NCBI GenBank assembly: GCA_003427395.1
Contig: BFEA01000349.1
Coordinates: 654,264 to 694,180, forward strand
From: Chara braunii
Taxonomy: Eukaryota > Streptophyta > Charophyceae > Charales > Characeae
Reading direction: 5' to 3'
Length of the DNA: 39,917 nt
In this document: piece by piece, positions 10,721 through 22,155 of the stretch
Layout of the letters: each line of letters opens with the position of its first letter
Position numbering within the stretch: position 1 is the stretch's first letter
Position numbers and translations under genes: made by a program
The notes under the pieces: model-generated
Database searches by the model: none
Seen by the model: the letters and a program-made list of their open reading frames with translations, nothing else
What the model was told of the DNA's origin: nothing

Positions 10721-12000
10721 ATGGTGCGAGAAGCTAGATCCAAGTTTCTGACCTACCTGGAGCCGACAGTTACTAGTACTCAGGCAGCAATGCTTGATGC
10801 TCCTCTTTCACAGGAAGAACTTCATGACGCGCTCAAATCAATGGCCCCAAACAAGACACCGGGGAAGGATGGATTAACACAAGAGTTTTGGCTGGAATAC
10901 TGGCCGATCCTGGGCAGCAAGTACGGAGCATTCCTCCGCAGGGCATGGCAATCAGAGGGGTTGGGCTCGGACCCATCCACAGGGATTGTGACACTGCTCT
11001 GCACAAAGGGGGATCCAAAGGATATCAGAAACTACAGGCCGATTACGTTGGGGTCACTTACCCACAAGATAGTAGTAGTCAGGGCACTGGCCAATAGACT
11101 CGCGAAGATCACACGCGGATGCTTCCACTTGGATCAGACGGGTTCATCCCAGGACGCTTCATACTAGACAATGTCATGACATTGTCCGAATTGGTACGCA
11201 ACATTAAGGACAAGAAGATCAATGTGGCCACATTATTCTTCGATTTCAAGAAAGCGTACGATCAAGTCAATTGGAACTTCCTCCAGCACTGTACGGAGCA
11301 AATGGGGGTAGGACCGAACTTTGGGAAGTGGATCCGGGTACTCTATAACGATGCACATGGCCAAGTGAAGGTCAACGGTCACCTTTCTCCTAAGTATAGG
11401 ATGTCAAGATCGGTCCGTCAGGGAGATCCGTTGACAGCGCCGATATTCTTTCTTTTTTCTTATTTTGTTTTTTTTGTGTGTCAAGAGAAACAGTGCCATT
11501 TCATTGATATCTTGAAATTTGAGGCCGGGGACCTCACAATTCAACCCGGAGTTATCCTGGCAGCATTGCCCCTACTGATTTCACTGATATAATGTGATAT
11601 TCTTATTTAAAATGGAGGCGGTCGCGTCATTTCTCAGGAAGGACCCCCCGAATCAGAGGCTAGTAGCAAAACTTGACCAGCAAGGAAGAGTAGTACACCT
11701 CCCAGCTACACTGCTGTTTGCAGACGACCTGACAGTGCTAATCAGAGACTCGGACTCTTCCTTTTAGCCCTCACCAGAGCGATGAGTGCCTTCCAACTAG
11801 CCTTGGAAATGAGAATCAATTGGCCAAAGACAATTGGCTGGTGGCTGACAGACACAGGGACAGACGATAGCGAGCCACCCAACAGCCAAGAGGGGATGAC
11901 ATGGGTAACAGCAGCCCCCCCATTAAGATACCTGGGAGTCAAGTTCACCGACTCGGGCCCCCATCACTCAATGAGTCAATTGCACCGGAGATAATGACAA
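10721..12000 (+). pseudogene. LINE-1 reverse transcriptase domain (interrupted)
   Basis: Non-LTR RT motifs appear in order: MAPNKTPGKDGLTQEFW, IRNYRPITL, then after a frameshift near 11120 GFIPGRFILDNV, FFDFKKAYDQVNW (palm Asp), SRSVRQGDPL, and near 11710 LLFADDLTVLIR (catalytic Asp pair). The domain is split at 11451-11595 by a small insertion; the reading frame resumes exactly after the second target-site copy (FKMEAVASFLR). A later part (PPLRYLGVKF) follows in another frame. Several frameshifts make it inactive. Confidence 0.85.
11451..11595 (-). mobile_element. 5'-truncated retroposon tail inserted in LINE-1 RT, 9-bp TSD
   Basis: A 145-bp insertion flanked by GATATTCTT at 11442-11450 and 11596-11604. 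It begins on the plus strand with a T-rich run, the complement of an A-rich 3' tail, so it lies on the minus strand. Its minus-strand sequence (AATGCTGCCAGGATAACTCC, then GAATTGTGAGGTCCCCGGCC) matches 29889-29935, the tail behind the U6 copy. The variable-length TSD and A-rich end indicate target-primed insertion by a LINE. Confidence 0.85.
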
Positions 12001-13313
12001 ATATACTGAACAAATTAAGTGCCTTGTCGGACGTCTACACCTCTTTGTTCGGGCGGGCGCTAATACTGCATGCGTCCATATTCTCCATGCTTTGGTACAT
12101 AGGATCAGTGTGGAGCACCCCCTCTCAGACTGTTAAGGCACTCAAGCGCGAAGCAGCAGCCTTTTTATGGACAGTCAATCCAATGAAGCCTCACTTCATC
12201 GCCAAACAAGTTATTAGAAGTAAGGACAACGGAGGACTAGGCATACTGGATCCAGAGCAGTAGCTGAAGGCTCTTCAAACCAAGTGGGTAGTCAAGCTAA
12301 TCACGCATACACAGCTACCTTGGGTGCAATTGGCAAGAGAACACATACGTCAACTGGCGAGATACGAGACACCCCCCAGCATGTCAGGAATGTTCTGGGT
12401 GATGAGCAAGAGCTGGGCGACGAGAGGCAGGAGCAGGAAGGAACGACAAGCAGAGGAGAGTGGAAGCAGAGGGACCTCATACTGGGCCCAACTGCTTAAG
12501 CTGTGGGGGAAAGTCTTTCTCGCTAGAGTACGAGAGCCTAGAACCAGGTATTCAGGGAAGACATGCACCGCCAAGCATATTCTGCAATCCCTGGATCAAG
12601 GATCTGCAAGGCAAGCCTCACACCCTCACAGCAGCAGACTCCAAATAGGGAACGCGGGTTGAACACGGCATATGGCAGATTACGCACCTGTGGTCAGGGG
12701 AAAAGAAACAATGGAGGTCAGCAAGAGAGCTTCGGGCGGAGATGAAAGGAAGTCACCGGCTCCTGGAAAACCTTAATGACATGCTCATCTCCATTCCAGG
12801 GGAATGGAGGAGACTACTGGAGCAGGGATCGCAGGGGAATGGGGGCGAATGGACCACATGGCAACATGAGGACGCACCTACAGAGGCCTTCCGAGTGGAG
12901 GGTCTGACAGGACCAGGCGAAGTGTGGCTAAGCGCAGACATGTACACGATAGAAATACCTGGGATTACAACCAGTACGTTGGATGAGCACACGCACACCA
13001 GTCACCATAAGAAGATACGCAGTGAGGAAGGTGTGAGTGGTGGAGAGAAGATTTTACAGTCTATGCCCCCATCACCGCAGTTGAGGATTTGGAGGATGAC
13101 CCAGCAGAATGGGCATGGAATTTGAGGGTTGGCACATTGAAGGAGGCTAGAAGGATCAACATTCTTCACTATACAACCAGAATTGGCTACCGATTAAGGA
13201 GACACTCGTACCCGTTGGCGGAGCCACTAGCAAAGTGCTGGGAAAAGCGCACAGAAGTGCCCAGAGCGCAAGTGTCTCAGTTGCCCTGGGCCCTCCTACA
13301 CACTATGTCTTAG
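12001..13313 (+). pseudogene. LINE-1 ORF2 region downstream of RT
   Basis: Fragments in alternating frames that typify the post-RT part of plant LINE ORF2: LFGRALILHASIFSMLWYIG, VKALKREAAAFLW, GGLGILDPEQ, LPWVQLAREHIRQLARY, then after a gap DPAEWAWNLRVG and RRINILHYTTRIGYRLRRH. The same sequence motifs recur in LINE-3 at 34301-35430, so both belong to one family. Confidence 0.75.
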
Positions 13314-13985
13314 GAGGGTGAGGAGCATGCAATGGCTGATCTTGGCTGATCTTCCATGTCCCCGTGTTAGTGAATGCTTGACTCTACGAGCGTTGCAGCC
13401 AGCACCATTGGGACCCATCTGATCAGCTTCACGCTCAGTGTACCGAGGGATCAGCAGAGACAATGCCCCACTGTTTGCTTAACTGTCCAGAGGCCGCCTA
13501 CATTTGGGCGGAGGCCAAGGAGTTGTGGCGACGGATAACCAAGATTCCCTTTCCGTGAGGCAAAGGAATGCTGCAGTTAGTGTCCGATCTCTCCGAAGAG
13601 TGGAAGAAACATCAGAGGCAATCCTTCCAATTAATTTGACAATACGCCTTGTGCACCATATGGAAGAGAAGATGCCAGCAGACGATAGCAAAGAGACAAA
13701 TGCACTGAAGAGAGGGAAACCTTCTATAACCTCCTGGAGATGGACATCAGAGCACAGTGGCACTAGATCCGTAAGCAAGCACAACGCCTCCTGGACAGGC
13801 CTAAGAGATCGTACAGAAGTTCCGACAAACAGTACTGATGAAAGGAAAAGTAGCGATAGTGGAAGGACATGGGTTGGTTTTTCAATGGTCCATGCACGAC
13901 CAACAATAGGATTAGGGAAGTAGAAAGCACTTTGGAGCCAACACGGGCGTTACTCCAAAAGGAGGAGAAAGGAGTTATGAGGGGT
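13314..13985 (+). pseudogene. LINE-1 zf-RVT zinc finger and C-terminus
   Basis: Around 13437-13530 the translation QCTEGSAETMPHCLLNCPEA followed by YIWAEAKELW fits the Cys/His zf-RVT module at the end of plant LINE ORF2. Later fragments (for example MDIRAQW) match the C-terminus of LINE-3. No A-rich tail is visible before LINE-2 sequence begins near 13986, so the true 3' end is uncertain and may have been lost. Confidence 0.6.
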
Positions 13986-14472
13986 AGAATTTAACAGCAG
14001 ACGCAGGTTAAAGACCATCATAAATAATGTTATCCAATGGTTCAACAATGGCCTAATGTTTCTCAGTCGAAAATGTAACGAATATTCAAAGATGTTAGCA
14101 AAAGAACGTCACTCAGCTGAAGCTCGTATTTATCAGCGGATTCATGAGTTACAACAACTGGGAGATGAAAATGACCCTGAAACCTCAGAAATCTCAGCCA
14201 GGGAAATGCAGGAACTTGAGACCCAATTACTCTCTCAAATGGAATATAGATGGCAGGGTATGAGAATTCGGGGGGAAATGTGTAAATATCACACGGAAGG
14301 GGCCATGGATGCTCGATTCTTCGCCATGGCCAAAGTTCGCTCGGGAAGAACTATCATAGAAGCACTAGCACACCCTTAGTCTCTTAATGGACCACTCGTA
14401 TCGACTACAGCTGGGTGTACAAAAATTGCTCGAGACTTTTTTAAGGATCTTTTCTCATCAGGAAATAGTGAT
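13986..14472 (+). pseudogene. LINE-2 5'-truncated start: endonuclease-RT linker
   Basis: The frame 14056-14379 encodes a charged, helical linker (FLSRKCNEYSKMLAKERH; GEMCKYHTEGAMDARFFAMA) typical of the region before non-LTR RT. It ends in TAG at 14377, in the same frame as the RT downstream. No endonuclease sequence is present upstream, so LINE-2 is 5' truncated, abutting LINE-1. LINE-2 is clearly more AT-rich than LINE-1, indicating a different family or age. Confidence 0.65.
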
Positions 14473-15678
14473 ATGTCCCTGGAACAACGTACCAAAGAAG
14501 TAGAGGAATTCCTTACTCCGCTTTCTAAGTCTCTGACCCCTCAACAGAGGGATCAATTGGAGCAGCCTTTGTCTAAGGACGAGATATGGACGGCCCTCCT
14601 ACTCATGGAGGAGGACAAAACCCCAAGAATTGATGGTTTGCCTAAAGAACTCTGGGAGGCTCTGTGGGACTTCATTTCCCAAGACCTTATGGATTATTAC
14701 CAAGCAGTGTGGGAGTCTAGTAATATGGGGGAGATAATTGGGCAAGGAGTGTTGACGCTACTTTATAAAAAGGGTGATAAATATAATATTAGGAATTATC
14801 GCCCCATTACGCTTCTAACGGTGGTTTATAAGTTAACCTCTAAAGCCCTAACGAACCGTCTAAACAAGTTCATTGCAGATATTCTTCATCCTTCACAAAC
14901 AGGATTTATTCAAGGAAGGAACATTCATTATAATATCCTGCTTATTAATGAACTCATTAAGCTCTCTCGTCAATCCAGGCATAACGCAACTTTTATATTT
15001 ATTGATTTTGAGAAAGTTTATGACCATGTGGACTGGTTCTTCCTTGACAAATGTCTAGAAAATTTTAATTTTGGACCTAACTTTAGAAAATGGATCTCCA
15101 TATTACACATGAATGCTACAACAAGGGTAATGATAAATGGTAATGTAGCACCCCCTATTTCCCTCCAGAGATCAGTAAGGCAAGGAGACCCTATTGCTCC
15201 CCTCCTCTTTGTGATTGTTATGGAAGCCCTTGCAGCAAACATTAGACATCACAAGGATATTAAGCATGTCCAGGTTTCTTCTATTCCTGAGGAGGCGATG
15301 CCAGTATGTTCTCTCTTTGTTGATGATCTCTCCCTTATGGTTTATGCGTCACATACTAATTTAGACACCATCAAGAGGTTAATGAAGATTTTTTGTAGAC
15401 TTTCAGACATGAAGGTCAACTGCAGTGATAAAACACTAGGTTGGTGGATTCACCACCAAGGAGTTAGACCCCCTGAATCTCCTTGTATTAAGTGGGTCCC
15501 TCATAATGAACCAATTAAAATCCTGGGAGTGGCTCTCTCAGTTACAGGTAAACCCACCAATACCAACGATGCGATCCTTCAGCAGGCTAGATTGAAATTT
15601 GACTTATGGAAAGATAAACATACATCTCTATTTGGTAGAACTCTTGTTATTAATAATGTAATTTTGGCCTCTATTTGA
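14473..15678 (+). pseudogene. LINE-2 reverse transcriptase domain
   Basis: About 401 codons of non-LTR RT: DKTPRIDGLPKELW, YNIRNYRPITLLTVVYKLTS, QTGFIQGRNIHYNI, FIFIDFEKVYDHVDWFFL (palm Asp), QRSVRQGDPIAPLLF, CSLFVDDLSLMVYA (catalytic Asp pair, FVDD rather than the common FADD), then IKILGVALS. All catalytic Asp residues are present. The frame ends at TGA 15676-15678, but homology continues in the same frame to 16113, so that TGA is a lesion. With TAG at 14377 it inactivates the ORF. Confidence 0.88.
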
Positions 15679-15714
15679 TCTGCGTTCTGGGCCCTGGATA
15701 AAGGCAACCTAAAA

Positions 15715-17087
15715 GTGTTTAAAAGGCAGGTAGCAGCTTTCCTGTGGCGAGGGAATCATGATCGCCAGAACGTTATCAACAGGGTTGCTTGGTCCGCTAT
15801 AATTCAACCTAAAACTAAAGGGGGCTTAGGAATAATTGATCCTTACATACAGGCTATGGCTCTTTCCCTCCAATGGATCAAACGCCTTATTTTTAATCCC
15901 TCCACTCCCTGGTCCCCCCTGGCGTATGAACAGATCAAAAGACTAGCCCCCCAAGTCCCTGCCCATACGGATCCTTTAATGTGGCTTGAGAATATTTCTT
16001 GGTCGCTTCCTAGAGGTTCGTCGGAGGACCCGGACCAACAGGACCTCACTGATAGACAAGCAGTAAGAAGAGATCTTAGAAAGGACCCATCATTTTTGGC
16101 TTACAGTAATTAAAAACTGGAAGAAGTTGCCCATCACAGATAAGATACCCCCGACAAGATGGGAACAGATCTGTCAGCAGTCGTTATTCAATAATAGGTT
16201 TATTAGAGATAATCAAGGTTGTCTTGCATTGAATGGATGCCCCCTGGAATGGTTGGATTAAGAGGGGAGTTATGAGGATTAAAGACTTATGGAACCAAGA
16301 CAGTAGGGACTGGTGTTTGCCTGATGAGCTTCATAATCGGCTTAAGTATAGTCATCATCAGGTCGCAGCCCTTGATAAAATAATTGAATTAATTCCCTTG
16401 GACTGGATCAGAATTTTAAGAAAAGGTCCTAAGCTTCTCGAGGGTGATTGAGTTGCATTCCATAACCAAAAAGGGTTAATTGGGAATATAATTGAAATCC
16501 ATAATCCGAATCAGATACTAATCTCGCTATTCCTTGTACAAGAAGATGGAATTCAAGTCAAAAGCCTAGATAATACCTTTTGGGCTTCTTCTGATCAACT
16601 CTTCCGGATTAGAGTCTTGAAGGATAAGGAAAAATGGATTGCATTTAGGCCTGATACTCCCATTTCTCATCTTCCTTTCGACCCTCTTTTTTGGAAGTGG
16701 TAGTCTCCTGGGAAACATGGAAACCGCCACCCAAGGAACCTCCACAACCTATCAGTTAAAGCCACATACAGGATGCTTCGACCTAGGATAAATCTAAGGG
16801 ACCGCATTGAGGAAAGATGGCATAAGAAGTTGAACGTGAGTAAGGACTATCTGAGAAAGATTAAGTGGTTCCAACCAACCAGAACCAAACCTGCTAATAT
16901 AGCCTCCCTACAATGGCAAATTGTTCATAGATGTCTCCCCACAAATGATTGGATTATTGAGAGGACATCGTTGGAACAGAAGGGATTAGCCTTCCCATGG
17001 TGCAAACTATGTAAATCAGCGTTTCCTTCTAAACTTATTCTTGAAATGATTGAGCATATTTTCCTGCAATGTCCAGGGTCGATCTAG
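15715..17087 (+). pseudogene. LINE-2 ORF2 post-RT region and zf-RVT finger
   Basis: 15715-16113 (FKRQVAAFLWRGNHDRQN, GGLGIIDPYIQAMALSLQWI) continues the RT frame. A frameshift near 16110 moves homology to the frame used by 16233-16451 and 16773-17087. The last piece holds the zinc finger WCKLCKSAF ... IEHIFLQCPG (C-x2-C...H...C). In-frame stops at 16449 and 17085 add to the damage. Confidence 0.75.
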
Positions 17088-17645
17088 CTATAGAGATGGT
17101 GGGTTAGGATTTGGAACCAGCTAGGTACGTCCCACGCGTGGCCATGGGACAGGAAGGCCCTTCTTCTGGATTGTTGGCATCCCGACCAAGAGGATGAGTT
17201 TACTATTAATCTATTGTCAATAAGTAGAAAAACCATTATCTGGGCAATTTGGACAAGAAGATGCACCTTTGAAATGGAGGGTGCCCGATTGGATGGACCG
17301 GATTTTACAGATTCTATCAAGCAACATATTCAAACAGTAATTTTGGTTAATTGGCAACAATTAAAAAAAGAACTTCTTCAGTTTTCCTTACGAAATGATA
17401 TCTGGGATCAAATCAATCTTTTCAACAAATGCTGGCTGGGCGGGGACCGGGGAGGGAGGCTGGGTAAAGTAATTTGGGAAGAAGGACACACTAACTCTCA
17501 GGAGCCCATCAAGAGGAATTATCGGCTGATTTTTCATGATTGGAGTTCTATAGACCCTTCTATNCCCCTCAGTCCTGTCTCTGAGTTNCNGGACTTNTTT
17601 CCCCCTCCAAGTNACTNTTTAGTCCCTGTTTCTNGGTATGGATAG
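17088..17645 (+). pseudogene. LINE-2 ORF2 C-terminus
   Basis: The frame 17214-17645 (RKTIIWAIWTRRCTFEMEGA; NWQQLKKELLQFSLRNDIWD) matches the position and character of the C-terminal segment following zf-RVT in plant LINEs. Unresolved bases between 17564 and 17634 make its end unreadable. Confidence 0.6.
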
Positions 17646-17975
17646 CCCCTTGAATAGTCTTTGAGAGAAAGGTTCCCTCTTTTGGGGTGTTCTGAAAATG
17701 GATGAGGATAGGTGCTTGTTTTGCAAGTTCTTTCTGGCGCCCAAGATGGGTGAAGAGGCATTAAAACTCTTCTATTTTAAATCTGGATGGAAGGGGGTAC
17801 TGGTCGGTTTTTTGGGATCAATGCTACTGATATGATATTGTATTCAAGGGGACGCTGGACCCGCTTTCCAGCTGGTGTTGCTCCCCACCAATAGATTGGA
17901 GCCCTCTGTGAATCAGGAAGGAGTGTATGCTCTTACCATCACTCTTCCTGTTATAAAAAAAAAAGAAAAAAAAGA
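17646..17975 (+). mobile_element. LINE-2 3' untranslated region and A-rich tail
   Basis: Non-coding stretch after the last LINE-2 frame, ending in an A-rich tract at about 17953-17975. That tract marks the 3' end used in target-primed reverse transcription. No TSD partner was found, because the 5' end is buried against LINE-1. Confidence 0.6.
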
Positions 17976-18050
17976 TAGGGTTTAGGACATTAACTCATGG
18001 GTAAGCGGTGGGGAAACAAAAAAGGAAAAAAAGAAGACAGAGTGAGGGTT

Positions 18051-18125
18051 AGGGTTTAGGGCTCAAGGAATTGAACGGGAGGAAACATGGGTTATTTAAC
18101 TAGGAAGAGTCATTTGCGTGGATTC
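18051..18125 (+). repeat. Repeat X, copy 1 (TTTAGGG-led)
   Basis: Starts with a telomere-type stretch (GGGTTAGGGTTTAGGG) and continues GGAGGAAACATGGG-like to about 18125. A similar sequence, roughly 80% by eye over about 50 bp, occurs at 29642-29720 in the same orientation behind the U6 copy. It could be part of a LINE 3' UTR or a shared target sequence. Confidence 0.5.
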
Positions 18126-18234
18126 GACCCCTCGACAGTGCTGGGAAAGGCCTTGCCCGCCCTAAGTGAAGGCGGGCCTGCCAATATGTGCCAAAGCCTG
18201 GGTGCCAGTGTGATCACCTTAAAGGGGCCGTATA

Positions 18235-18500
18235 TGTGCAGGGAATGAGCCCTCGTGGGGTCCTTAACAGACATGCACATGTTCTAGGCAGAGGCCCTCA
18301 GCAAGCCCTGTGCCCGCCCTAAGTGAAGGCGGGCCTGAATATTCACAAGAGGCCAAGATTTGACATTTTTCCATGTGTGGGTATCAGACAGTCGCAGCAC
18401 ACCAGTTGGTTACAGAGCACTGTGAGCCTCTCCAGGCTCTTTCCCGAAGTTGCAGCCTCGACGGGCAGTTGAGCCAGGCCCCCGTAAAGTTAAGGCCCTG
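18235..18500 (+). repeat. Left part of a split element-A-like LTR
   Basis: Begins TGTGCAGGGAATGAGCCC, comparable with the element A LTR start, and follows that LTR through the GCCCGCC hairpin (18312-18334) and CCAGTTGGTT to GGCCCTG at 18500. Element B interrupts it there, and the LTR resumes at 28656 (CCTGGGTGTG). A second hairpin copy at 18155-18177, before the LTR start, suggests a partial tandem duplication. Probably a solo LTR. Confidence 0.75.
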
Positions 18501-19623
18501 TGCAACGACTTGCTGATTTCTGCTGCCGAGATCTGACTGCGAGGTTGTATAATCGTGTCTTAGGGTCAGATTCATAATTTTGTTTGTGTCAGGGACTAAC
18601 CACCGGTCCAGTCCTGAGGGAAATTTGTGAGGGACATATCTGCAATTTACACGAAAATTGCAGGCCCGAGTTCCCCTTAGCCGTTACTGCCCTTAGCAGA
18701 CCCGGGCTTTCACTAGGATAGCAGGCCCATTTGGGCCTTGGGCTGTAGAGACGGTCTAGACGCCGTATAGTCGGGTAGGGCCCAGGCCGAGTAGGCCAAA
18801 CTGATGCGGTACCGGTCCAGTAGGTCTAGGTCTAGAGAAAGTTAGTTTTATTAATAGGACTGAGCATGTAATTTAGGGACTTTTGGCTTTTCATTTTCGC
18901 GACGCAGCGTTCGGAACCAAGCAAGTTTGGTGGAGGCGAATGTCTACAGGCGGTACCCTGAGACCCTCGTCGAGGACGGCAGCCATAGCCAGCCTACTGG
19001 AGCTTTCCATAGCTGGGGCACCCTCTGAGCATCTACCCCTGAGGGTATTTGCGATTGGCTGGGCTATTGAGAAGCTCTTCACTGAGTGTTTGCGGGTGGA
19101 CCATTTTCGCCCCTCTCTCTTTTGGGAGTTTCAGGCTTCATCAGTGGTGTTGCAGCCATAACTGCCAGCTTCTTCGTCAGAGTTGTTCAGCAGCACTGAA
19201 GACTCCATTGCAGCTCATGTTCCTCATCTGGGCGGTTGGCGCTGGCCCCTGGGAGGCCATCTCAGTGTTGCGCTACTAACTGGGTGTAGGGTAGAGAGTG
19301 GAGTGTGGAGTTCTGAGGGTGGCGAGATACTGAAACAAACTCTGTAACGATAATTGGTTCGAGTTGGCTCATCATCAGTGTAAATCCTATTGTTATCCTC
19401 CCAGGTGTCTTCTTGTGATTGGTTGTTGGGAGTATTGTCAGAGAGTGAGAAATACCGTGTGTCTCTCCGCATTTGTGCATGGTTGTGTTTTGCTGCCTCC
19501 TTTGATCTGTGTGCAGTTTGGACTTTGTCTCCTTTCCCCTTCGTCTTATGCATGTATGGGCGTGTATGAGATTGTCTGTGTGTGAGTGGCGGTGAAAATC
19601 GTCAAACAACCAAGTTCATAACA
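18501..19623 (+). repeat. 5' LTR of element B
   Basis: Starts TGCAACGACTTGCTG and ends TTCATAACA, and matches 27541-28655 along its length with scattered substitutions and small indels (for example 6-8 nt near 18582). Long open frames inside, such as 18883-19161, occur in both LTRs but look incidental. Confidence 0.92.
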
Positions 19624-19625
19624 GT

Positions 19626-19640
19626 TGGTATCGGAGCTGG
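19626..19640 (+). promoter_or_regulatory. Primer-binding site of element B
   Basis: TGGTATCGGAGCTGG lies two bases after the LTR end. It is identical to the element A PBS and one base from the common plant initiator-Met site. Confidence 0.85.
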
Positions 19641-20621
19641 GTAGGATTAGGGACACTGAGGGTTGAGCGCAACAGGGGCATCTTCTTCTTCTGAAGATCT
19701 TCTGAAGGGAGTTCCATGGCAGTCCATCTTCTTCAGGGCGAGAGCAGTGGAGAAGAAGATTGCAGGTGACGAATTCAAGTGCCAGTGTCTGGATTGACCA
19801 AGCGCACTGTCCCTGCCAGAGCGCTTGTCAGAAATGTGTGAGTACAGGGCTATTTCGCCAAAGTCAACCCTGAGTGCAGATGAGAGATTTGCCTCAGAGT
19901 GGCGAATTACCCCTGAACACTGAGGATAACTGGGTGGTGACATCATCCCTGAGGAGCGCTGAGCTAGATTGACTGCTAGAGTCAATCTCATGCAGAGTTG
20001 ATCCCATCTGGGGCTAATTATAGCACCAGCGGCTAACTGGGTCAGTGGCGAGATATATTATGTTGACTCCTCGCCACTAGACTGGATTCAGTGAATCTAG
20101 TAAGTGGGATTGAAGCGCCTCAGTACCCTAAGCAAGATCAACAAGTTTAAAGAGATTCTGTACGTGGAGATCAGAGGAGGAATTTCTGGAAGCAACTAGC
20201 GAGATAAGGGTTTCAGTCTGCCATAGTCAAATCTTGAGCACCTTCTGAAGACTACACTGAAAGTGAGTACGTTCCACACAGATCTCTGTATAGCGAATTA
20301 TTTAATGTCAGTATAGTCAAAATTGATGGCCTATCTGTCTGCCAGAGTCCAAATTCAGACTGCATGACAGCCATAGCCATCTTCTTCCTCCCTGCACTTT
20401 CTCATATCTCCCCCTCTGCTGACTCTTCCTATCTCAAATCTGTTCTGGAACTGCATGACATTATTGCGCTGAATCATGTATGCTCAGAATGTGAATTCTG
20501 TTTTGGAAGTACTGATACTGTGGATTGTAATTTTGCGTTGAGCCTATTAATAGCTCGACCTATCTAGGGTTAGTCACAACTACAATTCTACCCGTCAGAA
20601 TTCAATTATGTCAGTTTGTAG

Positions 20622-21466
20622 CATGGTTGCCCCGGACCCAGACATCCAGACACCGGACACCAGGCCCGGACCTGTGTCTGGATTAATCCGGGCGTCTGGT
20701 AAACCGGACATCGATCCGGACAACCGGACATACGGACCCGGACGGTCCGGTTATGGAAGAACAGGTCCGGATATCCGGATTAAAAAAAAAAAAAAAAAAA
20801 AAACGCTACTGTAGTTGTGTAGCTTGTGTTATCCGACTTAGAGAGGCGGTTAACGGAGACCCAAAATTTCAGCGTTTTCCAGAAGGCCTTTTTAACCAAA
20901 AATTGCATCATTCCATAGAGTGCACACCATATTAACAAACCATTAAAAAAAAACGAAAAATAAAAAATAAAAACAGGGTGAAACAGTAAGGCAAAAGTGC
21001 ACTTGAATGACATTTTGGATTCAGCGAATTTTCAGAATTTTCAGCGTTTTTGGAAACACTCTTATCAGAGAACTTCCAATGCTCCAAATGAGACCAAATT
21101 TGGTACACAACAACCTTGAACTAAGACAAAAACAGGCAAAAAGAAAAACAAAAAAAAAACATGAAATTTCACCCCCAAACCCTAATTTCAGTTTTGGACC
21201 TGTTACTAAGGAGCTGAAGACTAGGGGTCCCCGTTAACCACGTGTGTTACCTTGAACACACTGACATACACACACAACTGCAAGAACAATGGAAGGGGTA
21301 CCCCAAGGACAGCCAAAAACTGTCTAATTATAAAGTTGCCTTAATATGTTGGATTGTGACTGTCTCATCTCAAATGCTCTCGTTGTCTGCAATACAACAA
21401 AGACTGCTTTGATTCTAAATCTATTCATCTGGGTGGAATTGGGGCTGTTGGGGGAAATCACATGCA

Positions 21467-21520
<54 letters not shown>

Positions 21521-21829
21521 CTCATCTCAAATGCTCTCGTTGTCTGCAATATGACAAAGNNNNNNNNNNNNNNNNNNNNNNNNNNNNNNNNNNNNNNNNN
21601 NNNNNNNNNNNNNNNNNNNNNNNNNNNNNNNNNNNNNNNNNNNNNNNNNNNNNNNNNNNNNNNNNNNNNNNNNNNNNNNNNNNNNNNNNNNNNNNNNNNN
21701 NNNNNNNNNNNNNNNNNNNNNNNNNNNNNNNNNNNNNNNNNNNNNNNNNNNNNNNNNNNNNNNNNNNNNNNNNNNNNNNNNNNNNNNNNNNNNNNNNNNN
21801 NNNNNNNNNNNNNNNNNNNNNNNNNNNNN

Positions 21830-21874
<45 letters not shown>

Positions 21875-22155
21875 CCAGTTCTGCTTGGCCCGCTGAAGCT
21901 CACCCAAGATTGCAAGTACAGGCCCTTCAGGGCCGGTCCGGTTGGCCCAACGGTCCACCAAAAACTGCACCAACAATTTTCGGGGGTCCACCAGGCACTG
22001 GAAAATTGCCTAGGGACCCCAAATTTTTTTTTCGAATTTTCTCAAAATGGGGCCCATCCGGACACCTCAAACCGGACACTGGATCCGGACACTGGATCCG
22101 GACATCCAGACCGGACCGTCTGGATCCCGATCCGGACATCCGGTTGACAACCATG
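20622..22155. mobile_element. hAT-like non-autonomous DNA transposon, 8-bp TSD
   Basis: Ends are inverted: CATGGTTG at 20622 and CAACCATG at 22155. GTTTGTAG is duplicated directly at 20614-20621 and 22156-22163; an 8-bp TSD is the hAT hallmark. Both ends hold dense CCGGAC/TCCGGACA arrays (20630-20780 and 22045-22145), comparable in position with transposase-binding subterminal repeats of hAT elements. The interior has A22 at 20782-20803, AT-rich sequence, CA repeats and an assembly gap. No transposase is visible, though up to 270 unresolved bases could hide sequence. Confidence 0.82.
21468..21873. repeat. CA microsatellites flanking a 270-base assembly gap
   Basis: CA repeats at 21468-21518 and 21830-21873 flank n's at 21560-21829. 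The segment GTCTCATCTCAAATGCTCTC occurs before (21361) and after (21518) the first CA tract, so this is probably a tandem array that assembly could not resolve. Confidence 0.85.

Noticed and set aside
18883-19161. Open frame of 92 codons, also at 27916-28194
   Set aside because: Both copies lie in the element B LTRs, differ by substitutions without a coding pattern, and show no domain.
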